Assembly (NCBI RefSeq): GCF_026212465.1 | Contig: NC_080049.1 | Location: 381,960 to 445,959, forward strand | DNA length: 64,000 bases | Source: Amaranthus tricolor | Taxonomy: Eukaryota > Streptophyta > Magnoliopsida > Caryophyllales > Amaranthaceae | Direction of reading: 5' to 3' | Shown: positions 11,701 to 24,464 of the stretch, piece by piece | Position numbering within the stretch: position 1 is the first letter of the stretch | Layout of the letters: the number at the start of each line of letters is the position of its first letter | The notes under the pieces: generated by a model | Databases searched by the model: none | The model's input: the letters and a program-made list of their open reading frames with translations, nothing else | What the model was told of the DNA's origin: nothing | Made by a program: the position numbers and the translations under genes

Positions 11701-14460
11701 GTTGGGTCAGAGGGCTACCAACACCCAACTTGCATAAAACTTCTTCAAAGAACTGAGTTCTAACTGCCTTTGTAAGAATGTCTGCTAGCTGATCTTTTGA
11801 TTTTACATGTGGAAGGTTGATTACATGGGCTTCTAATTTCTCCTTTATGAAATGTCTATTGACTTCTACATGTTTTGTGCGATCATGTTGAACTGGGTTT
11901 TCTAAAATGTTGATAGCCGCTTGATTATCACAATATAGCTCACAACTCCTTGTAAGGGTGAATCCCAGTTCAGTTAGTAACTTTCTCAGCCATAGGACTT
12001 CTGTGATTCCCTTTGCTACACCTCTGAATTCAGCTTCTGCACTAAACATAGCAACCACCTTTGTTTCTTGCTCCTCCATGTGACTAGATTTCCTCCCACT
12101 AGAGTAAAGTAGCCTGACGTTGACTTCTTGTAATCTCTATCACCTACCCAGTCTGCATCTGTATATAAGACTCCCTTTCCAGGACATCCTTTGAGGTACC
12201 TGAGAATCCTATGAACTGCGTCCATATGTTGAACCTGTAGTCTGTGCATGAATCGGCTGACTACTCCTACTGCATATGCAATATCAGGCCTTGTGTGAGC
12301 TAAGTAGATTAATTTCCCTACCATGTGTTGATACTGCATCCGATCAGCCAATTTTCCTCCTTCAATCATATGTAGTCCATGGTTCATCATCATTGGTGTC
12401 TCAATGGGCTTGCAGTCCAGCATCCCAATTTCAGTTAACAGGTCTATTACATACTTCCTCTTGGATATGAAAATTCCTTTGTTTGATCTGAGAACTTCAA
12501 TCCCTAGAAAGTATTTCAGTTTACCAAGGTCTTTGATCTCAAATTCTTGGAATAGTTTTTCTTTTAGATTTACTATTTCCTCTCTATCATCCCCGGTAAT
12601 GATCATGTCATCGACATAAATTATCAAACATGTTATTCTCCTTCCTCTTTGTCTAAGAAACAAGGTGTGATCCGAATTACTTTGCCTGTAACCGAATCTC
12701 TTCATCGCAGAGGTAAATCTTCCAAACCATGCTCTAGGAGACTATTTCAACCCATACTCTAGGAGACTATTTCAACCCATACAAAGCCTTCCTCAATCTG
12801 CACCCCTCATTTTCTGAGAACCCTGATGTAAACCCTGGTGGAGCATCCATGTACACTTCCTCCTGTAACTCTCCATGAAGAAAGGCATTTTTTACGTCAA
12901 ACTGATGAAGGGGTCAATCTAAGTTTTGCTGCAATACTGAATAGAACTCGAATTGTATTAAGTTTAGCAATTGGAGAGAAGGTTTCTGAGGGATCAACTT
13001 CATACGTCTGAGTGTATCCTTTTGCCACAAGTCGAGCTTTGTATCTTTCAATCGTGCCATCTGATTTGTATTTGATTGTGAACAACACCCATTTACATCC
13101 GACGACTTTCTTCTTATTCGGTAAGGTGCATTTTTCCCATGTTCCATTCTTCTTGAGAGCGTTAATCTCTTCCTTCATAGCTTTTCTCCAGTGAGCGGAA
13201 GTTAGGGCTTCTTCAACTGTGGTTGGGATTTTGGTTGCATCTAGGGTTGTCTTAAATGCCAAGGCACTCTGTGACAAATTTCCTGTATCAGACTCCTCAA
13301 TGGGATATCTCGAACGTTTTGCTTCATACTCAGGATCATATCTTCTTGGAAGGACTCCTCGAGTAGAACGAAGAGGTAACATATATGATGCATTATCAAC
13401 ATTTTGACTGTCATGATTCCCTGTTTCAACTGTATTTGTGACAACTTCCTCATTCAAAGTATCAACAATCACATTATCATTGTTAGTGTCTTCTGGAACA
13501 ATATTATCAAGATTTGTATGACTCACCTGATGATCAGACAGGATTGGTAGCGGCAGAGGAGGAGTGGGCAAAACATCTTGGTGAGGTGACTCTGTAGCAA
13601 TGTCTACTTGATCTTTTGGGTCTAGGTCGGACACCCACGGACTAACTAACCATCTGAGATCGTCATTATGCTTCTCCCCCTGACATCGAAGATGGTGGTA
13701 GTAGTATTCATTCTCAATGAACTCGCAATCCATGGTGGTATAGACTTTTCTAGTTAAGGGATCATGACACCGATAACCCTTCTGATTCCTACCATATCCA
13801 ATAAGAACACATTTGACTGCTCTTGGTTCAAATTTGTTTCGTACCCTAGCTGGACAATGAACAAAGACTGTGCACCTAAATATACGAGGATGTAGAGTAT
13901 GTGAGGAAGGTACAAAAAAATGGGTTTGGAGTGTGGCTAAGGGTGTATGGTATTGAAGGCTCTTTGTGGGAAGTCTATTGGTCAGGTAGTTGGCAGTGGC
14001 GATGGCTTCAGGCAAAAGATGAGTAGGAGCATGGGAATCAAGCATAATAGCACGATGCCAAGTCCATAGTTGTCTTTCCCCTGACCCGCGAACAAGAACT
14101 GCTTTGCCTTTTGAGTCTCCTCTTCCAAGTAGTATAGTCCACCTCTCTCAATACCATGCCCAATAATTTTCCCTGTTTGAGCATCCTGCACAACACAACA
14201 TCCGGGTTTCATGAGAACAGTACAATCAAGATCTCTAGTAAGTTAGCTCACTGACAATAATTTATGTGACAGGTCAGGGACAAATAAACAATTTTTGAAA
14301 GTGAGATTTTTTGTGAAAGAAATAGTTCCAGCTCCGCTCACTTTAATCCCTTCCCCATTGGCTGTTTTAATGATGTCTTTCATAGGTGTGTCATGAGTCA
14401 AAAAATCATTCGGATCATATGACATTGTATCGGTAGCACCACAATCAAAGATCCAACCCC
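11701..14460 (-). pseudogene. Copia pol remnant (protease, integrase, RT, RNase H)
   Basis: In coding order the protease begins with WIFDCGATDT near 14455 (Cys where DSGAT is usual). A GAG-pre-integrase segment with IGHGIERGGLYYLEE (about 14100) follows after a stop. The text then jumps to the integrase C-terminal side at MLDSHAPTHLLPEAIATANYL (14045), so the catalytic DDE core is missing. RT starts at WRKAMKEEINALKKNGTWE (about 13190). It is broken near 12905 and by a perfect 25-bp tandem duplication (12732-12756, 12757-12781), then resumes with the intact IIYVDDMIITGD box (about 12615). A further frameshift near 12060 separates RT from RNase H, which ends at about 11701 with DNQAAINI and KHVEVNRHFIKE. 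No functional polyprotein can be made. Confidence 0.9.
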
Positions 14461-15696
14461 TTCAAAATAAGATGAAGTATTAAAAGAGGACGAAAAATTT
14501 TGGGATGGGAACAAAGAGGCACATGACACACGTGAAAGGGCTGAGGGTGCCTCTCTGCCTCACCTACTCCCCTTAACCCTACTGTATTTGTGTCGTTTGA
14601 GACAGAGAGAGAGTCTCCTTCTCTGCTCTTGGTACCTTCTCCTTCTCTGCTCTTGATACTTGTCACGTTCATGGCTTCTCCTTGTTTTTCCTCTTCCTCC
14701 ATGGATGCGGGTCCTTCTGTACTCCATCCCACTGCTGCTCTTCCGGTCCGGTTTTGATCGGAAATTCGTGCCGATTTTCTTTCCCCCTTTTTCTTTGTAT
14801 CCAACCACCACTCCGGGTAACCTACGAGTTTAAAGCACTCGTTTTTTGTATGTCTTGTACCGCCACAGTGGTGTACACTTTAGGTGAGTTTTATCATCTT
14901 CCCGCCGGTAAGTTCTTCCTTTGACCGCAAAAACTCCACCGGTGCCCGGTGATTCCAAATCTGATGAGGGCTCCGTCTTCATGATTCCACGCCTCATTAT
15001 TTCTCTCCTTATACTCGCATAGGCCTCCTCCACTGTAGGGAGTGGGTCTAAGAGAAGGAGATCTCTTCTATCCTTGTCAAATGTTTCATTGATTCCCGCT
15101 AAGAACTGGTACAATCGATTTTGTTGGATTAGTTGATTATAGATGACGATGTCGCCTGGATCTTTCATAGGGTTTGGTTGTCTCCTATCAATTTCTTTCC
15201 ATAGCACGAGTAGCTTGCTGTAATATGTTTCGATTGTGTCTGTTCCTTATTGGATTTTATTGGTTTTGACTGTTAAATCGAATATTTGCAGGCCGTCTCT
15301 CCCACTACTGTAAAGTGTCTCAATCCCTTGCCACAAAGTTTTGGCTGTCGGGAAATCAAGATACTGATTCACTAGGTCAGAATCTATATTCTCAAAAATC
15401 CATGAGATAACAATCGAGTCGCTTCTAATCCATTGGTTGTACGTCGGGTCATTTGTGGACGGTGGGTCGTCGATGATGTGATTTAGACGATCTCGTCCAC
15501 TAATGGCTAAGTGCATCAGCCTAGACCATTTTGTGTAATTTTGGTTTGTTAATTTCTCTGAGATTGAGAGGGTATGGGTGCTGGTGACGGTTTCGGTGGG
15601 CGGTTTGTTGGAGTTTAACTGCTTAAGCAGTTGCAACAACTGTCCCATTGTGACCGGTTGTTCTGGTGCTATGGCAGTTCTTGATTCATCTTCCAT
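14461..15696 (-). pseudogene. Copia gag remnant
   Basis: The start MEDESRTAIA lies about 80 bp after the 5' LTR. The gag (UBN2/retrotran_gag type) region contains LTNQNYTKWSRLMHLAISGR and WQGIETLYSS. A TAA at 15247-15249 interrupts it, and the same frame then continues with YYSKLLVLWKEIDRR and RLYQFLAGIN. One extra base at the CCHC zinc knuckle (near 14870) shifts the frame. The knuckle residues HCGGTRHTKNEC are readable in the next frame. Confidence 0.88.
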
Positions 15697-15761
15697 TTCT
15701 ACGCTTTAGGTAGGTTAATCGGTATATAATGAAGCTGCAAAAACGATTCAGAATTGTTGCC

Positions 15762-15773
15762 GCTCTGATACCA
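15762..15773 (-). other. Primer-binding site (initiator tRNA-Met)
   Basis: TGGTATCAGAGC on the coding strand, directly after the 5' LTR. It is the usual Copia primer site complementary to the 3' end of initiator tRNA-Met. Confidence 0.88.
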
Positions 15774-15947
15774 TGATTCTTGGTTTAACACTGAGTTTGG
15801 GGTTTCTATTATTTCTGTGTTGTTTTTTTTCAATTGTAATGGTGATAATATATACATGAGTTCTGAATAACTGCTCCTAAATAACTGCCATATTAACTGC
15901 TATACTAAATAACTGTTATATATGTAACTGAAATATATAATCTAACA
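15774..15947 (-). repeat. 5' LTR of the Copia element
   Basis: The same TG...CA ends as the left copy. It is followed by the target duplication GAAGG (15948-15952). Confidence 0.92.
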
Positions 15948-15952
15948 GAAGG

Positions 15953-16330
15953 AAACACACATTCCTCATTCATCATTCTATCTTCTAATAATAGAAACTT
16001 TGATGCCTCCTAAGGGAAGCATTGAGTTGGAATTAAGAATGGCATATTAGTCCTAATTCGATTAGTCCGACACAATCCGAGAAAAACAAGTCGATTTGTA
16101 TCGGCAGGTAAAAGGTCTAATTGTACAGTCTGACTTTGACTTAGAGTCGGATCTCATCTCATAAAAATTTCGACAATACAGCTCGACCCTGACTCCAACT
16201 CAATCAGACTTACGACTCCTACTTTGTTCAAATAGAATTTAGGAAAATTTTAGTAAATTTAGGAAAATTTTAGTAAATTTTAATATTTTCAAAAGTAATT
16301 ATTGTTGTCAGCTTGCTTATGGCTAAAAGA
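15953..16330. other. Displaced CslE 3' flank and spacer
   Basis: The first part continues the original CslE 3' flank interrupted by the Copia element. About 16020-16220 is richer in GTCGGA/CCGACTC motifs and may be a transposon remnant. A 19-20-bp unit (TTTAGGAAAATTTTAGTAAA) is repeated in tandem at about 16238-16277. No gene is seen. Confidence 0.5.
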
Positions 16331-16337
16331 ATTTGAT

Positions 16338-16664
16338 TCAAAAAAAGATATCAATATACAACTTCATCGGTAGTTGTAGAGCCCGAGTTAGAGCAAAGTT
16401 GGAGTATAGCTGAAGTACTAAATAAATGGATTTCATTAGACAAAACTCATTTGCAAAATCATTAAAACAATCAGCTCCTGATTTCCATTCCCAGAAACGC
16501 AAAGTAAATGTTATCCCTAAAGACAAAGGATGCTACGTCTAAAGTAATGGGAAAGAAGATATTGCAAAACTTGATCCTAATTTACATTAAAAATTGAAGA
16601 ACTTCACAATAGAATCAAGAAAACATACAGCCATGAAAAAAGAAACACTTGCATCTCTAGACAT
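16338..16664 (-). other. Probable 3'-UTR of the PRAT gene
   Basis: AT-rich sequence downstream of the stop codon without coding character. The poly(A) site is not defined. Confidence 0.4.
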
Positions 16665-19600
16665 TTATGCTGCAGCAGGGTGATTTCGCTTCCTTGATTT
16701 TCTCAGCAACTGACAAAAAGACAGAAACGATCCTTTTAATTCATCTGAGAGGGGAATAGCCAATGATGGAATTAGAGTTGGGTGACTTTGGCTTTCTCGA
16801 GAGTTGTAGGAATGAGCTAATGCTGATTGCTTTTTGTTCAAGTGTTCAGCAACGAAGGCAAATGCCCCAAAAGTAAGGCAACTCTGGGCAAGATTTGTGG
16901 GAGGACCTAGGACAGACATAAATCAACGTCACTGTCAGCTTCAAAACAATTCATTGCACAGAAACCATTGAAGAACGTAATTCATATAAATACATCCAGC
17001 AAATTTCTTTTGGAATACGTCTACTTGTTTACTTAATTTCTTGGAATTATGGGTAGGGTAGTCTTTTACCGTAGTTGGTAACCCCTTAATCAGCAAACTA
17101 CGGCTAGATTTTATTAAGGACACCACCAAAAATTCACAATTAGCCAAGTGGCTGAGGAACTCTGGTAAAATAGATTTCAATCAAGTTCCTAATCCTATGT
17201 GAACAGCAATAACACACTTAACAGTACTCATGTGAATTCATGTTGGTGAAAGGGTATTAAATTGTCACGAAACCAGCAAGTATCAGCACAGATAGGGGGG
17301 AAAAACAAGTTCACAACATGTACACAAAGACATGACAGCTGACAACCCACCGAAAAATACTAACAAAATGCTCAATAGCCAGTATATGTTATGACATGAC
17401 GGTAACATTTTTGGCAGCAGTTATGATTGTACACGAGCTGTTAGGGATCATTTCCGGAGTCCCAGGAAACACGGTAACTACCTAGCCTCCATAAAGCAAT
17501 CAGGTCATTCATCAATAAACAATTGTAGCCAAGTCTTTAGAATTATATAATACATTGCAACTGGCCACAATCACTGATAGATTAGTCATGCATCAAACCA
17601 CACTACCTTAATCATAAGTTGAGGATAATTTAGAGTAATACATACCTGGAAAAGTAAGAGCCAGACCAGTGCAGCAGCCAGCCACTCCTGCATTAATGGC
17701 TGATATTCGGAGACAAACAAGTCAAAATGCTAGGTTAAACAATGAAAAATTATAAATAAATAGGAACTTTGTAAAATATCCTACCATCATCCTTCCCTCT
17801 TAGCTTCTTCAACAAGCATACCACCAAACTATGCATGCCAGACAGTACTGCAAATGTCTTTTGGAAGTAACATATGGAGAGAAAAAAAAAACTTATCAGT
17901 AAATAAAAGAAAATAAATTTTCACAAATAAGAAAGTGACTAATACACAAGTACTACAAATCGCAAACATAAAAGACAACTATTGTACCACACAAATCTTC
18001 CTAAATGATTTTCCACAAATTTAAAAGTACTAATAATGTGCAAGTGTTTTGATCGACGAATGATTAGCAATCAGCAATATAGACACATACTAAAGTACAG
18101 GGAACATTCATTCATTAAAAAGATGACAATATAATGCATTAGACCAAATTAAAAGGAGATGGAACTCCAAAAGATGGAGGGGGCATTAAATAATTAAGAA
18201 TCAGAACAGGAGTCATACCTTGGCACTACCACCTGCTTCTGCAAAAGAACCTTTAAAGCCTTTCTTCTTGAACAATCCAGCCCCTGTAACATATTACCGA
18301 TGATGATCACTTTCAGATTGAAAAACGATAACCACTTATCACATCTGTAAAGCCAATCCATCAACACTGCTGAGGCAAAATGAAAATAAATAACCTAATA
18401 AAGAACAAATGTCTTAGCATAGCATAATGCCAACAAGCACATGTCTCAAAGTTAAGCACATCTAAATTTAATTGGGTAAATTGTGACAATTATTAAAGAA
18501 CTCCGGCCACGATTCATCTACTAGCTCATACAAGGAGAGATAGACAACACCCATGGGCCATGACCACAAATGTAAGCTAAGATGTGAAACGGTGAGAAAG
18601 TTTCACATAAAGTAAATCATTTTTTCACAAGTCTAAGCAAAAGTAAACTACATCAACATTTTTATTCCTCTAAAAGAGCATAAAAGTTCCACATTTCTAA
18701 TCCCGAAGGTATTCCCTGTTCTAATTCACTCACAAATGCATAAGCCCCTAGTCATAGTCGATAATATAACAAAAGGATAGAAGGAATCAGGATACTTAGA
18801 AAAAAGATCATACTCCGTTACTCCTGATGGATCTTCAACCACTTGCATGGGGCAGAATTGGCATTATTAGTCAATATACAACTGGAAACTTGGTTACATA
18901 TCATACATTCACATGAATGAACAAAGCTAAGAGTTGAAATTGATCTCTGGAGAAAAACAATGATATCCTAAGGGTACTTCTAACAATCACAAATTATTTC
19001 CAAACTGCCATCCTTATTATTTAATGTACTATAGACACATGCAATTTGGAGAGCGACTCTTGTGCTTTTTGTAGCATCCTGTCTAGAGTAAAGTTACACC
19101 AGATCATTGAAATGAACTAATAGATAACTTTTTGACTATTCTAGGCTTCTAGCACCTCCTAACGCTCATTTAAGAGATACAAAAGTGAAACTCTTCATCA
19201 ATATCTACCCTTGCAGAAATTCCACACACAAAAGATGACACTGAAAATCAAAGACAATAGAAATACCTCAAGCATATAATTGCAAATGCCAAAGGTAAAT
19301 GAGGTAACCTCAAATCCAAGCTAAGTAATTAAAGCAATAAATGCACAACATTCTTTAGATGACCAAAGTTGTTAACTCAACCAATGCTAACATATTCAAT
19401 AAAGCCATCTTCCCTTCAAAAATTGCAAGGTGGTTTCCTCTATTTCACCACCAAATGTGCAACCAACAAATAAGACCAAAGCCACACATTTTCTAACATA
19501 TTCTGAAAATTTTTAGATTCAAACATACCCCAAAGATCAAAACTACAATCACAATGACAAAGGTATCTTAGAACACTCATAAACAAGAAAGTAAAGGACA

Positions 19601-20494
19601 ACTCCAAGGTACATACTCTTTACAACCCGATAATAACTCAAGTTTCCTCCGCATCAATTAAGGTTACCTCAATGCTTCAAAAGAGGGTCAAATGCAGTGC
19701 CACTCTCAAAAAAAGAGAAATTATTTTCATTTCAACCTTAATCCAGAAATGTATCAACCACTTGACACTCCATTATCAGTTCATTTAACCCAACTCTCAA
19801 CCCTATATTAAAAAATTGCAACAACATTACTTCATAAAAATTTAATGTCTTTAATTCATATTAGAACATCAATCAATTATAAAAATACAACAATAACTTC
19901 TAATACTCAACACTTCAGTTTAACAAGAAAAATTCAAGTACGATTATTATAATCAAAGCTATAATGAACACTCTAAATTATCCTGAAATACCAGCAAAAA
20001 AAGTATATACCACATCAAAAGAGAAGGAAAAAGACACAACTAAAGTCAACCGTACATTCTATCAACAATTTCATTTCATGAGAGCTGTTCTTATAACCCC
20101 CCTAAGAAATTCAAATTACATCATCTCCCTTACATTTTCCATTAATCCCAACAACAATAAACTCCAAACCAATCATTTTGATGCACAGATAAATAATTTT
20201 AAGTGTCAATTTCTTTATTCTTATCTTCATAAATCGAAAACGCAATGAAAACGAATTGAACAAAAAATTCCAAATTCAGAAGAAAGGGAAATAGAAAGTA
20301 CCGTAGCCAAAAACGGAGCCCAAAAAAGCACCAGCCGCAGCGTCACCGGAAGACCTAATTAGGCAGACTAAGGGAGAAGAAGGAATAGAAGTAGACATAG
20401 CTAAAGCATTGTTAGTAGAATTAGGGTTAGGGTTTTCATCAGAATCGCTAGTATTGTTAATGTCAGCGTTTGTGTTTGAAGCTTCTTCCGCCAT
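16665..20494 (-). CDS. PRAT-family translocase (Tim17/Tim22/Tim23-like, HP20/TIM22-3 type)
   Basis: Five exons on the minus strand join in phase: 20494-20302, 18283-18219, 17857-17785, 17699-17646 and 16906-16665. They give 208 residues. A polar, Asn/Ser-rich N-terminus (about 40 residues) precedes the Tim17/22/23 domain of four short helices with the family's small-residue packing: [56 protein letters not shown] and [15 protein letters not shown]. It closely resembles Arabidopsis At4g26670/At5g55510, members of the preprotein and amino-acid transporter (PRAT) group in the organelle envelope. Databases disagree on chloroplast or mitochondrial location, so I give none. Start: ATG at 20494; the in-frame codon further upstream is TTG. 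Intron 1 is long (2018 bp). Confidence 0.9.
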
Positions 20495-20519
20495 CGCCGT
20501 TGTTTCTCTCTCCTTCAAT

Positions 20520-22537
20520 TGCAGTTTCTGCAGCTAATCTACTCGTTTGTAAGAGTCTAAAATAAAATATTAAATCATATTCTAAATAAATAGAAGTACA
20601 ATAAAACTTTAGGTTTGGGCTTAGATATTTTTCTTGATTATAATTATATTTTGGAAAATTTGATTTAAAAGATAAGAAATTCTGTCTATCCGCTTTTAAA
20701 GATTCGAATTTTAATTTACTTTTTAAGGTTTTAATTTTAATTTATTTTTTTACAGGTTTGAATTTTGCACCACATTCGCTTCTAAAGATTCATTTTATCT
20801 TTAATCGGCAAATTTTGTAAACCAACTTTCTTCCTCACCAAAAGTTAATAACCATCTGTAAAAGAGTTTTCCATCATTAATGAGATTTAACATCCATCTT
20901 CATCAAGTCAGTATTTCGCTGGTAATCTCCAAAACATTATATTAAAATACAAATAAAAGTTCAATATATACAGTTAAGTTTGTACATTTTTTGTGACAAT
21001 AATGTTCTAGTGCTCATTAGACTTGTCTACCCTACCTAACTGTGACAACTTAGCTGACCTCCAAGGGTTGTAAGAGGATGTAGTGTGATGGTTAGGTAAG
21101 GGAGGAGACTGATACTAGACAACTACTAGTCTTACTTGTGAGGATCCCGCATTTTCTGGTGGATATGAGAATTCCAACTCATCCAGATGATTGTACGTAG
21201 ATGTAGACAAACTTTTTTCCTCACCAATAGGCACAAAAGCATGTAGGGATGACTCCTCAACTTTTGGAATGAAGTGCTAGAATAAAAAATGCTTGGAAAA
21301 TCCGATGATAAATGATTCCATCGTGAGTTATGCAATGGTCGACGATGGCTTAGTTTAGCTTTGAAAGTTAATTTCCTAAAAATACATCAAAATACAATCA
21401 ATGAGATATAGTGAAAAGTAGTCAAAATTACGAAACATAAAAGTACATAACTCGTTCATAGAATAATAATAATAATGCTACATTAAATTTTTATCTTTCG
21501 TACCATTCCTTCTTGATTTTTCTTATAATTCTTTTCTTCTTTTCCCACCTTTGTGCTGTTAGAATTTCATCAATTTGCTTCCTCAAACCTAACTATCTCA
21601 TTTTGAAGTTTTTATCTCTCTTTATCAAGCTTAATAAATGATAGCTATAATGTGCCCTTTCATCAATTACAGCTCGGTGCTTCATCAATATAACAAGGAT
21701 ATGCAACAAAACAATGATTTGGATCAAAGTCGCTCCATTCCCGATCATGTTCAACTTCAGAACCACATTAGCACTTCCCTTAGTTAATAATACTCATTGA
21801 TATCTAAACAAAAAGAATATAATAAAGCTAATTAATTAACTAAAATAAATTTAATAAATTATTTTAGTTAAATCATAAAAAATTATAGAAATTTACCTTA
21901 ATTTCACTTCACAACCAACCATAATATATAGCAATTGAGAGATAAAGTTGAGAGAAAAGAAATTAAGAGCTTTTTATGGAATGATGCTAAGAAATCTGAT
22001 TTGTTTTTATAGAATCCTTGTTCGATATTAATAATAATAAATACTCCAATTGCTACTTTAAACATCACAACGGCTAGTTTGAATGGCCAAGAGTAAAATT
22101 CAAAAAATTCAACCCACCCCTAGTTCGCTAATACTAGCATAGAACAAGAGTAACCTGGTCAAAATAAGTCAAGACATTGTTCGTTTTTAGTAACAGCGAA
22201 TTAGAGTCTGATCAGGTCACCCTTGTTTGCTGTTACTAACAACAAATAAGACTTGGTTGAGTTTTTAAGTTTGGCTTTTGTCTTATTTGTTGTTACTATC
22301 ACCAAATCAATCCAAACCTTAGATTCGGAATAGATTACGTTTATTTTGGGAATAAATTTTGCCCAAATTTATTTTAGAAAGTTTTGGTGGAAAATGATTA
22401 ATATTTCAAAATTTCTAGAATTTGTCAGGCTAGGCCTAATGAAAAATGCAAACTACAATACAAGCCCATAAGATTAATGGACCACATCTGCTTCAAATAT
22501 ATGACCTAATCCCAATGCTAACTTGCTTAATCAAGCA
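20520..22537. other. Intergenic, repeat remnants
   Basis: No convincing gene. On the minus strand a TATA-like TCTATAAAAAC (about 22010) is followed by a short open stretch starting MVGCEVKL (about 21920). Further on, fragments reading HDREWSDFDPNHCFVAYP hint at a decayed GRF-type zinc-finger gene common in plant transposon regions; stops interrupt every frame. A hairpin (arms about 22239-22256 and 22285-22302, matching AACAACAAATAAGAC and its complement) is also present. Confidence 0.35.
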
Positions 22538-22546
22538 ATTCTTGAG

Positions 22547-24455
22547 CACAAATTCTTAGTTGAGACGTCTATAGTAAAGACGTCCTATATTGGGCCGGCC
22601 CACTTTTCAATTTAAAAAAAATTAAAAAAACAAAAAAATAAAAACTAAAATAAACTAAAATGCGTGTAAAGTAATCACACATCCACACTCCATCAGAAAC
22701 TTTTCAACTTCCATTTCTCTTTCCTGACATAACCCTTGAAGCTACCTAAAATAATAACTCATTGAATTTCAGTCTTGAATCATCATTTTCGACCATAAAG
22801 CTTTCCATTTGCGTGCTTAGTTCCTTGATTTCATCTTCAACATTTGCTTAGTTCTCATCAAAGGTATGTATGTTCTCCATTTTTGTTTTATGAATCTTCC
22901 ATTTTAATTTTTTTTTTCAATTTTTTTTATATCTTCACCATTGAAAATGATTGTAATTATAAATGTACAATATTTTAAATTTTTTTTAAAGCTTCATCAA
23001 TAGTGAATAACAATGATGTTGAATAAGACAACAAAATTGGGACTAAAGAAGGAACGTAAGTTGGTGTTTTAATCTAAAACAAGTTTGTAGTTTAATATTT
23101 TAAATTTGTTTGTTTTTTGATTTTACTTGTTCTTGATTTTAGGGTTTAAAAATTGGGAAAGATAAGTGATGGTGTTGTATTGACTTCTGTATTCACAAAG
23201 AAGATCAAAAAAATTCCTTCTTAGGATCAAAATGACAACACTCAACAATCAAAGGTGGTTGATTAAGTACCTAAACAAAGGGCTTATAGTAGCTGGAATT
23301 ATAATATTATGTATTTGGATTTATAATATTGTGTATTTGAGTTTATAATAGTGGTATTTATTGTATTGTTATGTATTCATATTTGGGATTATGTTGGAAA
23401 TATAATAGTGTGTATCTGGATTTATAATATTGTATAATATATGGGTTTATAATAGATTATATTTGAGTTTATAATTGTGGGTAGTTTATAATATTTTGGA
23501 TTTATAAAGTAATGTTATAATCCCAACTAAATAATGTTATACCCCCAACTAAACTATGTTAGAACCCCTAATAAACTATGTTATAATCCCAATTAAACTA
23601 TGTTATAACGCCAAACAATGTTATACTCCCAACTACATTATGTTATAATATATACCAGCTAAAAATGATATAACCCACACTACACAATGTTATACTCTCA
23701 ACTACATTAATCTATGTCAAATGTTCACAGTTATAATATCAATTATATTATGTTATAATCCTAAACATAAGTTATTATAACCTTGAATATACTATGTTAT
23801 AACCCCAAATATATAATGTTAACGACAAATATATTATGTTATAACCCCAAATATATTGTTACTACACAATGTTTACTCCCAACCACATCAACATATGTCA
23901 AATGTTCACAGTTATAATACCAATTATATTTTCGTTTATATCCTCAAATATATGAATATATAACCACAAGTGCTTTTATTACAATTCTCCAAAAATTAGT
24001 TATAGTTGTCTTCTTTAACATCACTGTTTTTCACTATTGATGAAGCTTAATTTTTGTAAAAAAAAATCAGAAAAACAACAATAGCTTTTATTACCTTCTC
24101 CAAATAGTATATATTGTTGTCTTTTTCAACATCACTGTTTTTCAACATTGATGAAGCTTTACTTAAAAAAATAACCCCCACAATCGAATTCAAGCATCAT
24201 TTCTTCCATTGTTAAACAATATTTTCAGGTTGTAGAAGGTGTGTATGTTCGATGGTTGAAGAAGGGAGATGAAAAAATCAGAAAACTTTTCATCTTTAAA
24301 AAACGCAGCAATTTTCTTCTCTTGGGAATGACACGCGTGTGGTTTTTTAAAAACAACAGTTTTTTAAAATTAAGACATTTTTTATATATAGTAATGTGGG
24401 CTGGGCTCTTTTGAGAGGCGTCTATACTATAGACGGTCTCTCAAGAGAAGGCCTG
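22547..24455. mobile_element. Non-autonomous Mutator-like element with internal minisatellite
   Basis: ATTCTTGAG occurs immediately left (22538-22546) and right (24456-24464), a 9-bp target duplication. The ends are imperfect inverted repeats, sharing GAGA.CGTCTATAGTA.AGACG (22563-22590 against the complement of 24420-24443). The similarity continues inward (AAGCTTCATCAATAGTGAA at about 22989 against its complement near 24030), so the arms are long. The middle (about 23280-23960) is a degenerate minisatellite of roughly 20-bp TTATAA-containing units whose orientation flips between the two halves. There is no coding capacity. Confidence 0.75.
23280..23960. repeat. Degenerate minisatellite, about 20-bp unit
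   Basis: Units resemble ACTATGTTATAACCCCAA in the right half. In the left half (about 23280-23500) the complement-like form TTATAATATTGTGTATTTGG is used. Identity between units is moderate. Confidence 0.7.
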
Positions 24456-24464
24456 ATTCTTGAG

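Larger units (their letters stand above)
11517..15947 (-). mobile_element. Ty1/Copia LTR retrotransposon, complete but decayed
   Basis: A 4431-bp element transcribed on the minus strand, so its 5' LTR is the right-hand one. It has short LTRs (173 and 174 bp) bounded by TG...CA, a GAAGG 5-bp target duplication, a primer-binding site TGGTATCAGAGC abutting the 5' LTR, and a purine tract beside the 3' LTR. The domain order gag, protease, integrase, RT, RNase H is that of Copia. The coding region is broken by nonsense codons, frameshifts and a large integrase deletion, so it is non-autonomous. By my count the LTRs differ by about six substitutions and two short indels, which suggests a fairly recent insertion. 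It lies 43 bp past the CslE stop codon, in that gene's 3'-UTR. Confidence 0.93.

Noticed and set aside
19964..20248. 94-residue plus-strand frame
   Set aside because: It lies within intron 1 of the PRAT gene on the other strand, with low-complexity composition and no motif.
23280..23960. CRISPR-like regular repeats
   Set aside because: Units are adjacent and degenerate without unique spacers, the genome is a plant, and the array lies inside a transposon.
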